In this document: one piece after another, positions 21,086-31,820 of the stretch | How positions within the stretch are numbered: the first letter of the stretch is position 1 | Layout: each line of letters starts with the position of its first letter | Assembly (NCBI GenBank): GCA_905220665.1 | Contig: CAJNAR010000160.1 | Coordinates: 372,001 to 436,000, forward strand | Direction of reading: 5' to 3' | DNA length: 64,000 nucleotides | Origin: Albugo candida | Lineage: Eukaryota > Oomycota > Peronosporomycetes > Albuginales > Albuginaceae | Translations under genes and position numbers: made by a program | Notes under the pieces: generated by a model | Seen by the model: the letters and a program-made list of their open reading frames with translations, nothing else | Databases searched by the model: none | Told to the model about the DNA's origin: nothing

Positions 21086-22760
21086 GTGATGAACAAAGAA
21101 AGTCCAAATACTCCTGGGTGCAATTCGCTTCAAGTATGTGAAGATATACTCTTCGACGATGAAGTGGACTTCAGCGATGACAAGGAAGAATATGTACTTA
21201 CACCAGAAGTGAGGCCAATGGATACACAGAAGGATCGTATTCGCAGCATTTTGGAGAAGAAAATAGAAAAAGCGAAGATCGCAGGTGCCAAAACTGAATC
21301 GGTAGATCGTTTGAGGGGCTTATTGTTCAAGTATGATGATGTGTTTCGTGTGGAGTTTGCCGCGGATCCTCCGGTCAAGGTTGAACCTCTCAAGGTCAGA
21401 TTAAAGGATGGTTCAAGCCCTATTATGGTAAAATCCTGGCGGTATCCACCTCTCCATAGGGAATATATGGATACACATTTATCGGAATTAATGGAACACG
21501 ATCTGATGTATCCTAACCCATATGCGCAATGGAGGTGTGCTCCTTGTATTGTGGGGCAGAAACAAGTCGGAGAATATCGAGGAACCATGGATTTTGAGTG
21601 CAATCAATGCAATAACAGTGCCAATGACGTGGCCAATGCCACATCTTGAGGTTGTCATGGCAAATTTGGAGGGATCAGCTTTTCATTTCTCGCTGGATTG
21701 TTTCCGTTTTTTTTGGCAGTTACTCTTGATGAAGGCAGCAGAGAGTATCTTAGTGTGGTTACACCAAGTGGATTTTTACGGTGAAGCGGATCATAATGGG
21801 ATCGACGGATGCATTTCCTTATGCGCGACAGGTGGCTGGAGAAGTTATGAAGCCAGTGCTCGGGAAAAGGGTACATTTATGGCTGGATGATGTTCTCGGA
21901 TATGCAAGTTCAGATGCACAAGTGCTGGATATATTCGACGTGGTTTTACAGAGATGCACTACATATGGGGTGAAACTAAGCCCGGAAAAGTGTACATTCA
22001 TCGCATATTCCACAATATGGTGTGGGAAGAAATTCTAAGTAAAGGGATTAGTCACTTTGAAAGTCGCGTAAAAGTTCTTTGTGAGATGGAAACTCCGAAG
22101 ACGCCGGCGGAGCTGCAGCAATTTTTGTGCCCAGTAAGTTGGATGCGGAACACTATTCCGAATTATACAACATTGCTGAATGATCTCCATGAAGTTCCTC
22201 AAGAGCCGCGAAGGCGGCAGGCGGTCGTAAGAAGCGGAATCTGATTCATGTATTTTTGAAAGACCATGGATAGACATCTAAGAAGGATGAATGTCTCAAA
22301 AATGTGAAGAACGCATGTACGCAATTCTACCTATGGCACATCCTAAAGAAATTTGGGATGTATGTGCCTGTACGGATGCATAAAAAAATCACTGGGGAGC
22401 GATAATTACGCAGTTAGCTCCAGAAGAGCTATCCAAGCCAAGAGATGAGTAGAACCATTTCCCTTTGGCGTGCATTAGTGAATCATTTCGAGGATCGATA
22501 CTGAGGTGGGCAATTATTGAGAAAGAAGCCTATGCAATAGTGGAAACGTGTAAAAGATTGGAATATCTATTGCTGAGAGCAAAAACGTTTTTACATCTTC
22601 ACGGACCACAGAAACTTACAGTTCGTCTTCTACCCAGGGAGTATTGACAATACTATCGCTCGACATAGAGCTGACAAGCTACGGTGTTGGGCCATGGCGC
22701 TACAGATGTTTAGATACATCGTTGAGCGTGTGGCCGGTACAGAGAACGTCTGGGGTGACC
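21086..22760 (+). pseudogene. Reverse transcriptase and RNase H of gypsy element
   Basis: 21150-21640 gives the polymerase N-terminal part, with an RYPPLHREYMDTHLSELME-like stretch preceding the palm. FSLDCFRFFWQLLL (21690) matches the DCFKGYWQ block. LWLDDVLGYA (21870) is the catalytic box with LDDV in place of YxDD, and KCTFIA follows. RNase H is recognised by an ILRWAIIEKEAYAIVETCKR stretch (22500). Several frameshifts and stops separate the pieces. Confidence 0.8.
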
Positions 22761-22869
22761 TGCTTTCAAGACGGGGATGCGGAGATAATGAAGGTTTGAA
22801 AAAGGAGAAAACGAAATGTTATGCGGTTGCAGTGGCAGTGGTCGAAAACCGTTTCACCGCTACAATGTA

Positions 22870-23472
22870 ATGAGTTCAAGTGGCCAGCACTGGATGATAC
22901 CAGCAAGGGGTAGCCGCGTATACAGAACATGAAATTAGGAAAATGCAGCGCCAGAACATGTAGGAATTGCAGTGTACACTGGATGGCATGCACAAAAAAA
23001 GTCCGAAGCTTCCAGCAAAAAGAATGAAGCTGCCCGGCACCGACAAGCAACAGAAACATGCCGTCTCTCTCGTGAACTTCGAAATTGGCGATTTCGTGCT
23101 GCAGGAGGTGTTACAAGGCGTACTAACAAATTGATGCTTCAGTGGAAAGGTCCTTGCAGAGGGGTGGCGATGTTGAACGGCTCGAATTACGACGTCCAGG
23201 AATTGGTGGCACCATTCAGTATCATCACAAGGCATGTCAGCAGGTTGAGGTTTTTTCGAGAAAATGATTTGGGCGTCTCACAAGATTTAACGGACTACGT
23301 CGCGTACGCAAACGGAGGACATTTAGTGAGCCGTTTCTTGGACTGCCGTATCAATCCTGACAATCACCAGTTGGAGGTACTCGTGCAATGGATTGGATTG
23401 GACGACACGGAGAATAGCTGGGAGCCAGCCAGTGTCCTGATGGAAGATTTACCTACCTTATTGAGGAAGTAG
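22870..23472 (+). pseudogene. Integrase C-terminal part and chromodomain
   Basis: The open frame 22972-23472 contains NKLMLQWKGPCRGV, a typical integrase C-terminal piece, then ITRHVSRLRFF and a chromodomain ending VLVQWIGLDDTENSWEPAS. Chromodomains of such elements bind modified histone H3 and steer insertion. The zinc finger and DDE core that should precede it (between 22760 and 22870) are deleted. Confidence 0.8.
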
Positions 23473-23530
23473 GTAACAGTCGAACCCAAAGCGACCGAAA
23501 GCCGAAGTTTTATCGGCATTGAAACTTCAA

Positions 23531-23541
23531 GGAGAGGGAAA
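23531..23541 (+). other. Polypurine tract
   Basis: GGAGAGGGAAA, directly before the 3' LTR; the plus-strand primer site of LTR elements. Confidence 0.75.
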
Positions 23542-23795
23542 TGATGAGTTTGGTATCGGTTACGTATCTTGTTAGAAACCGGTCACGTCTCTAACGTATC
23601 AGGATACTATTTTGGGCCGTTTTTTTAGATATCGTATCAACGCCTTTTTTTAGATATTCGAGGGGCAAGTTTCTAATAAGATAATATACGTATTTTTATC
23701 AAGAAAACGAGAGTCGACCAAGCTATCGACGAAGTTGTCGTCTGGATTGCTTGGTGGAGGATTTGTGCAAGACAAATCACGACAAAGACACAACA
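23542..23795 (+). repeat. 3' LTR of gypsy element
   Basis: 254 bases, TGATGAGTTTGG...ACACAACA, pairing with 19285-19541 throughout (for example GTATCTTGTTAGAAAC and CATCGACGAAGTTGTCGTCTG-like blocks). It is followed at once by the CTGAG duplication. Confidence 0.9.
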
Positions 23796-23800
23796 CTGAG

Positions 23801-24199
23801 TGAGGTTCGCATATTACGCAAACCAGCTTCACTTTGGCTGGATACAGGTCAAATCTGCCAATGATAATGGATGAATATCTCCATTCGAATAAATTCACGT
23901 AAACGTCGTAGTTATCACCGGGATAGGGATCCAGATTGCTCATTGCAGAGCACAGAATGCGTCACACCTCTATGGCTAGCGTTCCGAAAAGGCAATCCAT
24001 CGGAATGCCTGTATTTGCGTGGGTGGAGTGTATGCTTGATTTCCAACTATTCACTTCACATCTATCGATGCAAATGGAATGAGACCTCCGGCAAAACTCT
24101 CTTTCAGACAACTTCGGGTCTTGTTATTGAATGGACTAAAGCTCTTGTACGTGTTTCACGACCATAATTGCACAATCAAACGTTCCTTTTCTACAATCA
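23801..24199. other. No assignable gene
   Basis: A plus-strand frame at 23871-24167 has no motif and no second copy that I could find in the window. Confidence 0.4.
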
Positions 24200-25930
24200 A
24201 AGCGTTTTACTTCGGTGCTTTGTTGGAATGCATCAACTGATGACTGAGTCTGATGTAAGGGTATAAACACCAGAATAGGTCACACTTGGTTACATTAGGC
24301 TGGAAATAGGCGGCTGATGCGTTAGGTTCTTATGTACGTAACCTTGCTCCACCCCTGTATTACTTCTCACCGTGCAGTAATAATAGAGCAAGGACCATGC
24401 TCGAAGTACGGTGAGCTATATTCGACCTGTATTTGTTCCCATGTTTTTACACTGCTACATATCAGCCAGGTTGGTAGGAAGAGTATTCTTTCAAGTCGGT
24501 ATATGATTCAAATATTGCTGCGAAAGAGAATAACATATGCATCGCATTGCACGCGATAGTAGGAAGCATTCATACAAAAGAGATTGAATACTGCGCAGCG
24601 CTATACAGACGAAATAGGAAAGTAATGGCTGTCTTTAGATAAGGGAAAAGTAGCTGGGGTAGTATAGGCTGTGCAGCTCTACCTAGTTTGATCCACAGCT
24701 CAATTTCCCCCAGTTGCCAACAACCTGACCCATGGTCTCTCTTGATTTTGTAGATGCCGTGCTCAGTCTTCTCACTATTTTATATGCAGACCTTTCAGCA
24801 GGATACCACCACGTTCAGAACACTCTTAACAAAGTCAGCCGTCCAGCTAGATGGTCGGCTACTTTTAGAGAATATAAGTAGCCACTAATTGTGTTGACGT
24901 CATGAGCATTGCTAATGGCACTTCGGGAGGCGCAACACTCTATAAAAATCCATACATTGTGTGTACCCCGGAATAATGGCTGCCATTGAACCAGTGAAGC
25001 CACTTGATGGTGGGATGACCATGTGATTATGTATCTACTGGGATGTGCATATTGCGCAAAGATGAGATACAAAGTGTCGTATGAAAAGTCTACATAAGAC
25101 TACTGTTCTTGACTCGATGTATATGATATGTTCCTAAGTGACTTGTGACACGAAGGTACGAATCACAAGATCAAAATTCCGGATCTGATCCTCCCAAAAA
25201 TCATCTTTTGGCTGTTTAGGAAGCTCCATATCAACCGACCCGATGTACTGTCGATGAAGTATCAACTACTTGCATTGTCACTGAGAAATTGCAATGTTCC
25301 AAGGATATCACCTGAAAAGACAGCGGGAAGACCAAGTCGGTTCCGATGAATATGAAAATAGTAAGTGGAGGAAAATTACACCACGATCGCTCTTTCATTG
25401 CACAACACAGCTCATTGATGAGATCAACGAAGGTGATAAGTTCCACACGAACGAGTACTCTCATCTTATCATAAGGTAAGCTATATATTTGGGGATTTTA
25501 GATACTCTCAACAAGGTATGGGAAGCTCTGCCCACATGGAATCAAGACTGTCTTCGTCATGCTTGCTTTCCCACATTCTACCCGACAGCAGCCTGATGTG
25601 TTACGCCAACATTACATATTCTCGCCTTAAGACATGATAGCAACGCGTGCTTGTATTCCCAAGATATGAAATAGCTTTCCCGTTTGAATCAAAAAGCAAG
25701 GTTTGTGTCATTCCATGCTGCATGATCGTGAACGGGAAAATTCTATCAGTCAGTGAGCATTGTATGTTTTCTGGAAAGATAGCTGGATGTACTATCGATT
25801 TGTATAAATCAACATTCTACTTAGGATCGGTATTTCTAGTGTTGTTAGACTTGCATTGATTGCTGATAGAAGTATGCAGAGTTAACGAGAGATCCAACAA
25901 TCTTTAGAGTACCTCCAATCATCTCCAAAT
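24200..25930 (+). repeat. Family B copy 3 module
   Basis: 24200-24350 matches 3500-3610 (GTATAAACACCAGAATAGGTCACACTTGG). 24890-25930 matches copy 2: leader with TGACGTCA, ACCAGTGAAGCCACTTGATGG, GGATGACCATGTG, a shared AAATTGCAATG(T/C)TCC block near 25288, TACTCTCAACAA near 25502 and CCCACATGGAATCAAGACTG near 25530. The end near 25770 reads CMFSGKIAG in place of YLCGKMT. The family A relic lies inside the module. Frames are broken. Confidence 0.6.
24690..24881 (+). pseudogene. Family A relic: leader and signal peptide only
   Basis: The leader GTTTGATCCACAGCTCAATTTCCCCCAGTTGCCAACAACCT precedes ATGGTCTCTC at 24732. The frame MVSLDFVDAVLSLLTILYAD runs as a hydrophobic, signal-peptide-like start and stops at 24881 after 49 residues, without the cysteine-rich body. 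Family B copy 3 begins right there, so the A gene was cut off by a junction with B. Confidence 0.6.
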
Positions 25931-26369
25931 GTCTGAATTCTTTTGCTTCCCTCAAACTCAAGACACAGAATACATCTGGAAACGCCTACCTTCTAGCACA
26001 CTCTGGAGCGTTTCCCCTCTTTATATTTCCGACATTGATCAGCATGCTGTAGCCACGGCAGCTCTTTCGTAATGGTATGCTCTCCACAAGGCGTCACTAA
26101 AAGCTGGCAGACGGACTTACATTATGAAGTACTTGTATTTGGACTAAGGAGAAGAATGAGACTACCCCAAAAAGGTCCACCAAACGATCCAAAAGGCCTA
26201 AAGCTTTGGGTAGTTTTGATCGCGAAGACAGCAGATGGATGTGAGTACGAGTAGGATGATATGAATTACATCACACGGAACATTAAGCTCTAAAACTCAT
26301 TCGGTATACTGCTGCTCCAACCCCTGTGATCTGCAGCTACATTAAACCTTGTATCACATATAATATATC

Positions 26370-26760
26370 TAGCATGGGGTCTAAGTCGTCCAGCATTTCA
26401 ACAAATTCTGCAAAGTTATCATTTGGCAATAGAAGTGGAGAAGGTACAGCTCGCAGATGCTGTTGCAAGCATGTTTTACGGCTATCCCATAGATGTCAAA
26501 AAGAACGAGAAAGAAGCGTATTTTGATCCAGTGCAAGTGCACACACATACCTCGACAATTTTGTCACTCTAGCCAAGTACGATTGCGTAATCCCAATTTC
26601 CCAAATCAGAGGCTCTGTTTGTAAATTTGAAGAAGTTCTCTGACAGTGACAATCTCTGCTCGTTAGGATTTCTGCATCAACAGATTTCATTACTCTCAAT
26701 AGAATTGTCGTCAACTTACATGACCAAGCTACCTCGCCAGTCCTATTGAAAGAACTCCCA
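26370..26760 (+). pseudogene. Family A relic, module 6
   Basis: The frame IEVEKVQLADAVASMFYGYP (26430-26490) corresponds to LEKVQLADAVKIVFYSYL at 11578-11633 and to the middle helical block of intact family A proteins. A stop follows within 30 residues (TAG near 26570), and no leader or start is found directly upstream. Confidence 0.5.
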
Positions 26761-26859
26761 CAAAGTGCAGCAGACCATTGTAGGAGTTCGGTGCTTTATT
26801 GACTCGAGTCTTGAGCGATTGAGTATTAACAATAAACGAACTTGTAACAGTCTGTCAGG

Positions 26860-27160
26860 CCATACTTATAATACCATTCCGGATTCATAAACCGCGACAT
26901 CAAATGCTATCATACAGTAATGTGTACCAACGAAACTCATAAAGTGCCGTCATTAGCTCACATTTTTTGCTAAAAGACGAGACCGTGTCGCATGTAAAGT
27001 GCAGCGCGTTGTGACTTGAGCAATGAATGCCCAGTACACATACATCAACAAAGACACTGTCACAGGCATAGTACCGTACCCCGCGAAAGATGGAGGAATA
27101 CAATTCAAAGACACTTGCTGTGGCTCCAGCGGTAAGTAACTTTGCGATACATCATGTGGT
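26860..27160 (+). repeat. Segment shared with 12180-12370
   Basis: ATACCATTCCGGATTCATAAACCGCGACATC and CAGCGGTAAGTAACTTT match the other copy. Between them the copy has about 170 extra bases. A short frame MEEYNSKTLAVAPA ends exactly at the GTAAGT, which may be an exon end. Confidence 0.5.
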
Positions 27161-27324
27161 AGAGGGGTTCACTGAGGTCAGGGAGTATCTTAGGGTAAGC
27201 ACTCTTTCGATCACCTTCAGACTACTACTTACCCCTAAACAAGCGTAATCAGAGTAAAATCCTTGCCAACATGTAGTAATAACCATGACACGTGGATCAA
27301 AAGGATGTGTACGTCTACACCCTA

Positions 27325-27403
27325 CATCAAAGTAATTTGGCTGCATCACTTTGATTCACAACTCGACTTGCCTTCGACTTCCCAGCAGCCAACAACTTTA
27401 CAT
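27325..27403 (+). promoter_or_regulatory. Family A leader, module 7
   Basis: ATCAAAGTAATTTGGCTGCATCACTTTGATTCACAACTCGA...CCCAGCAGCCAACAACTTTAC aligns with the leader of the 2031 gene. It ends at ATAGTCTC where others have ATGGTCTC. Confidence 0.65.
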
Positions 27404-27934
27404 ATAGTCTCATTTTCCCACTTTATCCAACACACATTTTGTCATTTCTTTTGCAGCAAAGCGAATGAAGTCTCTCTTAATGCCAAAATTAACAAATGCC
27501 CCCTTGGTCTAGCACCCTATTTCTTTGACAAGGGATGTGATTCCAGCAAAGCTCTCACTACTCAATGTGAATCTGATTTCAAAGCGACCAATAAGGACTT
27601 TATTTCGATGTTATTCAGCGTCAGCACTGACTCCCCGATTGACCCCTTGCTGCCAGAGATGCAACCAAGAGCGATAGCTGACGAAGTCGGAGCATTTTTC
27701 AATGGGGACCACTATCAGAGCTCTGACAAAGACATGAAAACGTTTCTCCAAAACGCGCACAAGGCGATAATTAATGATTTGAAAACGAATCAGCCGCTGT
27801 GGGTAGATTATAAGGTTCTCTCCGACCCAAGTTTCCAAGCCGAATTTATCACTCGATTTGTACTGGCAGGGTTTTCACATTGCGACGCAGAGTGGAAAAA
27901 GGAGTCAAAGAAGAAGTTGCGATTTCTTATGTGA
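27404..27934 (+). pseudogene. Family A member with lost start codon
   Basis: A long open frame (176 codons from the family start position). The aligned start is ATA at 27404 instead of ATG, and what would be the signal peptide reads IVSFSHFIQHTFCHFFCSKA. The body is otherwise uninterrupted: KCPLGLAPYFFDKGC and CDSSKALTTQC give C-x12-C-x9-C, and the end FITRFVLAGFSHC corresponds to IYDIARFIYYGC. The nearest in-frame upstream ATG (27305) lies in the leader and would bury the signal peptide. So this is either a fresh pseudogene or a gene that uses a non-AUG start. Length is a little above the intact members. Confidence 0.65.
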
Positions 27935-28275
27935 TGGGGTGTGATATAAATACATTTCATTTCTGTGCGCAAATGTGGTATCTGCCATTGTTCTGACTGG
28001 CCAACTTTTTCGTCATGCCTTACGTTCTCAGCAAGATTTGCGTAATGATGTACGTCTATCAGCGCGCGATAAGCTTTGAGGTTACTTCGGCGAGTTGTTG
28101 TGCAATGATGGGATTACTCTCAAATGAGTGGGGGTTGCTGCCATTGCTGAAGGACTAGTATTGGGTGTAGAGTACATCATGTACTGGTCGGAGATGTCTG
28201 TCTTCGTTAGCCTTCGTGGTGGGACCAAGTGAAATGATCGCCTTTGACAGATTCCTTCCCAATCACATTCCTTGC

Positions 28276-28860
28276 TCAGGTGTGACTGAGATTTCTTTGT
28301 GTCTCTACACGAGCCCTTGTTCGACTTGGTACTTGATTGTGTAGATGGTGGCCATCCTCACTTTTGCGATACAGAGTGCTTGGTAGAATCGATCCACCTT
28401 CGAATTGACCTCCAGCTTGGCCTTGATGAACGCGTTCAATTCTGGTTCTATTGCCAGTGTTATGACCACACAAGTACAGATCGATCTCTCGCTCTGTTGC
28501 ACTCCTCCATCAGCTACAGTATGGGGCTACTTTTTTTGCTTGATTCTCTTGCAATCTCTGCTGCAAGTTTGTGCACTACTTTGCGGCACCCTCACTGATA
28601 CAGAACAAAAATCAGACATGTTGGGGGCGATATCTGCCACTGCTTCGCTTTCAGAGTCTCTACTTCCTCGTTACTCGTATCGACAATATACGACTTTGTG
28701 GCGACGTTCTGCTTCTTCTTGCCGGTAAGATCTCATCTCCACAGCAGGTGTATATTATTGTACTTGTAGTCCCTGGCGTCGAAGACTTTCATGTTGGTTC
28801 AGAAGAAGGTCGCTCAGATATTATCTTTGTTGCAAGTCAACTCGCCTTTTGTTAGTGTAT
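28276..28860 (-). other. Possible downstream part of unknown minus-strand gene
   Basis: On the minus strand the frame LAIEPELNAFIKAKLEVNSKVDRF (28305-28502) looks protein-like. It follows, in the same direction, the broken frames at 28821-30112. Plus-strand frames here (28299-28855) overlap it and are the alternative. No motif was recognised. Confidence 0.25.
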
Positions 28861-30112
28861 TGAGTATGCGACCATTCTCCTGTGAGTGACAAATGAACGA
28901 GAGTGGCTATGTTCAGAATGATGTGTCTGAGAATCACTGAAGTCTTCATACAAAAGTCCAAAGCTTCTTGCCAGCCGCATCCATCGTCTCTGTCATTTTC
29001 AACCTTCCACGCCAATAGTTTGAGGCTTGCATTGGATGCCGTGAAATACAAGATTCTGCTTGGTGGCACCACTTGTCGTGTATTTTTTATCCAGATGTGT
29101 TTGACCCCGATATCGCATCCTTGTTTGATTGTCTTGCTTTTTCTTACCCGGTCAATTAGGAAAGTCTTTTTTTTGCCAAGCACAGTTTGCGTAGGCTATC
29201 ATCTTCGATAAAATGTTGATATTGGTCTCAAATACAGTCGTCACGTGCACTGAACAATATTCCAACACAGTATTCAGGTACGTATATGAGAGAGAGGCGT
29301 CTCCTGAAGGCAGTAAGGGTTCATAATGCTTCTTGTACAACATGATGAGTTTGTCTATAAAAGAGTGGTCGGTATATACTTTTCTGCTGACATACCGCCG
29401 TTGATACTGTATAAATTCGATACCGACCAGGGGCGATGAATTTTTTTGACGAATGAAGTACAGCCTCGGAAACAGCACACAGGATAGAATGGTCTTGGTT
29501 GTTTCGTAAGAGGGTACGTCAGGCTCTGGAGGCCTGTCGCCGAGTTCCAAGCGCACCTAAGTTTAGCGTCAAACGATGTTTCGATAGATATTTCTTGTTT
29601 TTCCGTAGCATAATGTTCTTTTAGTTGTAGAGAAGACTTGGTGAGTCCGAGTAATTGAACACCAATATCTTTTTGTCTCGTTCGTTTTGTCGGCCCCAAC
29701 GTCTGATTTGTGTTGAGAACCCTTTTTACAGGCGGCATCAGTTCCACCACTCTTAAACAGCTTTCGGCATCAGTCATCGTCGAGTGCCATTCACTCTATA
29801 ACCTCTTGACAAGAAGTACAAAATTCCGAGATATGAGCCGATCGGGACACTTCTGTCGTCTAAATACATACCCAGAATAAATTCTGAAACGTCGTGCATG
29901 GATTTTGCTTCAAGGAGCTTCGATGTCATTTTAATTCTAGCCACAGTCCCTACTTTCGTATGGCCATGTAGTGTTGGCCTGAGCATTGTAAAACAGAGTA
30001 AACTGTATGCTGTTTCCAACACTATGATGAGACGACGTATGATCTCGTCTTCGTGTGCACCAGTATTGTCCCTGAGACACAAGTAGCCCCTCATATTAAA
30101 TATTAATGCCAT
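28821..30112 (-). pseudogene. Unidentified broken minus-strand gene
   Basis: Consecutive minus-strand frames 29774-30112, 29355-29777, 29152-29556 and 28821-29183 overlap end to end, as expected for one long protein broken by frameshifts. The first part is helical (EDEIIRRLIIVLETAYSLLCF). The middle is polar and charged (TKRTRQKDIGVQLLGLTKSS). A later part reads YLNTVLEYCSVHVTTVFETN and is followed by a KSKTIKQGCDIGVKHIW stretch. No signal peptide. I could not match it to a family. Its size (more than 400 codons) and place between array arms suggest a transposon protein, but no catalytic motif supports that. Confidence 0.35.
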
Positions 30113-30604
30113 CCATCATGAAGCCTCCATTATTATGCAACTACTCATGATCGCTGCTATAAGTACTTGATGCAAACCGCATCATTCAAAGAAGACACAA
30201 GCACTCAAACGCAGGGTGTGATGAGTATATCGTCCATCGATCATATTTTGTTATTTTTAAGCATCTTTGACAGCATAGAACGTCTTCAATTCATCTCTCT
30301 TAGGCATAATCTTCTTTTCTCTAAGCAAAGCGACTGCAAGAATCGGGAACGCTACCTACCATGACGGCGCCCAGCTCTGGTCTATGAGAGTAGGCTGTGC
30401 TGCGGTCATCTTGTTAGCCACAGGGGCTATTACGTCCCTGATACAGTAAGTAATGTCTCCACCTGTTCACTCACCGGTTCAACGGCACTGGAGCGCGCGC
30501 CAGTTGCTCTTAGAGGCTTTATTACTAGCTTGCGCGTTCATTCGGTTCTGTAGAGGCAATTTGGATCTCAACGACGTGCATTTTGACCAATATTTGAGTT
30601 ATGT

Positions 30605-31224
30605 ATGTATATGTCGATCGTTGAGGTTAAAGTGAAATTGGGGAGTCACCAAAAGGAGACGCTTCTTGTTCGTTGTTTACCAGTAGAGGAAATAGAACTG
30701 AGAATTGATTTGATCGATGGAACGCATGTTTGGTGTAGCTCAGTTGATGAGAGACATACACCGCCAGCTTTGGACATGGCTGGGACGCATTATCAATAGA
30801 TTCTCGAATCGATATTTTCCGTGCCTTCTCCGATCAGTAGCCCTCAAGATGAAATGAAAAGGGAGATGCTTCGGGTTACTTATTATATTGGGATCCTACA
30901 AATGGCGTGCTTTCATTATCCCAGGAACTTGAGTTTCATGCCCAGAAGAGAATTACGGCAAACTTAACAGCGTTGCAGTTCACTCCAGTACCAGCAAAGG
31001 AGCTGGATCTCTATGGAATATGTTTATGAAGGAGATAGTGTCATATAAGCTGGGTTTATACGGGAAGAGAGAAATGGGAACACGTTGCTGAAGAACGAAA
31101 ACGTCTCATCTTGTCCAGAAATGTGACAGTAAAGAAAGCCGCAATTGCAACAAAAGCGAAAATTAGAAAATTACGCTTTCTCTTCATTCATCGATCTCTT
31201 GAACGCCAAAATAGAAAGAATTGA
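30605..31224 (+). pseudogene. Broken frame, possibly XRCC4/XLF/PAXX-like
   Basis: Three protein-like pieces follow one another in different frames. First, VEEIELRIDLIDGTHVW with the following CSSVDE (30675-30750) looks like the strand pair with D-G-x-x-x-W found in XRCC4-superfamily head domains. Second, GVLSLSQELEFHAQKR (30906-30955) and LTALQFTPVPA. Third, a charged helical end EHVAEERKRLILSRN, VKKAAIATKAKIRKL (31082-31170), as in the coiled-coil stalk of such proteins. Family members bridge DNA ends in non-homologous end joining. Frame changes could be introns or mutations; I saw no clear splice pairs. The assignment is weak and based on remembered patterns only. Confidence 0.3.
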
Positions 31225-31599
31225 ATAATTAGACTGCGAGTTACACACATTAAGCTCGAGAAAAAGTAATTCGTTTACCAAACAGCCGTTATGCAATAAA
31301 TACTACGGTCGGTTGAATAATTGTATTCTCTGACACAATCACACACATGACGTAGCACAGTCAACGCACAGTCATCATCTGTGAGCATAACACCAACCCG
31401 CACCTCCATTCTAACGCATGACGCATCAACTTAGACATATGACCCGTCCAAAAATCTTTCAAGAAGCGCCGACGTGGCAGATGTGGTTTTAGGATACAAA
31501 TGCCAATCATAAGGTAGCATCAAAGAGTATGTCATCTCAGTTGAAGGTGTCTATAATATCAGAATTAGACCAACTGACTTCTCTAGTTGCCTAGGCTAT
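31225..31599. other. No gene seen
   Basis: AT-rich spacer between the broken frame above and the 3' end of the LINE. Confidence 0.4.
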
Positions 31600-31820
31600 C
31601 TTAAATAACTAATATACATAAAAAACGTTTCGTAAAATACCTGTGAGAGATGATAATATGTCTTCTCGTTGATAATCCCGTATTGCAGTAGCCTCAGTCA
31701 CCTTAATACGAGATTGTGTCCAGCTTGTAAATGCTGTAAAGTTGTAAAAATCGTCCAAAAGTACCGTGTTTGCAAAATGGTGTGCGTCACAGTAGCCTGA
31801 ACAATGCCGTCCAACTAGGA

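Larger units (their letters stand above)
19280..23800 (+). mobile_element. Ty3/gypsy chromodomain retrotransposon, defective
   Basis: Bounded by LTRs 19285-19541 and 23542-23795 and by a 5-base direct repeat CTGAG (19280-19284, 23796-23800). A purine tract GGAGAGGGAAA (23531-23541) abuts the 3' LTR. The inside order is gag with zinc knuckle, protease, reverse transcriptase, RNase H, a fragment of integrase C-terminus and a chromodomain. The integrase catalytic core is missing and all frames are broken, so the copy cannot move by itself. Confidence 0.9.

Noticed and set aside
21130..21603. Minus-strand frame of 157 codons
   Set aside because: Antisense shadow of the gypsy reverse transcriptase region.
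28276..30112. Fanzor (eukaryotic TnpB-like) nuclease
   Set aside because: The helical, polar N-terminal texture gave a faint resemblance, but no RuvC Asp/Glu blocks and no C-x2-C zinc ribbon could be found in any frame.
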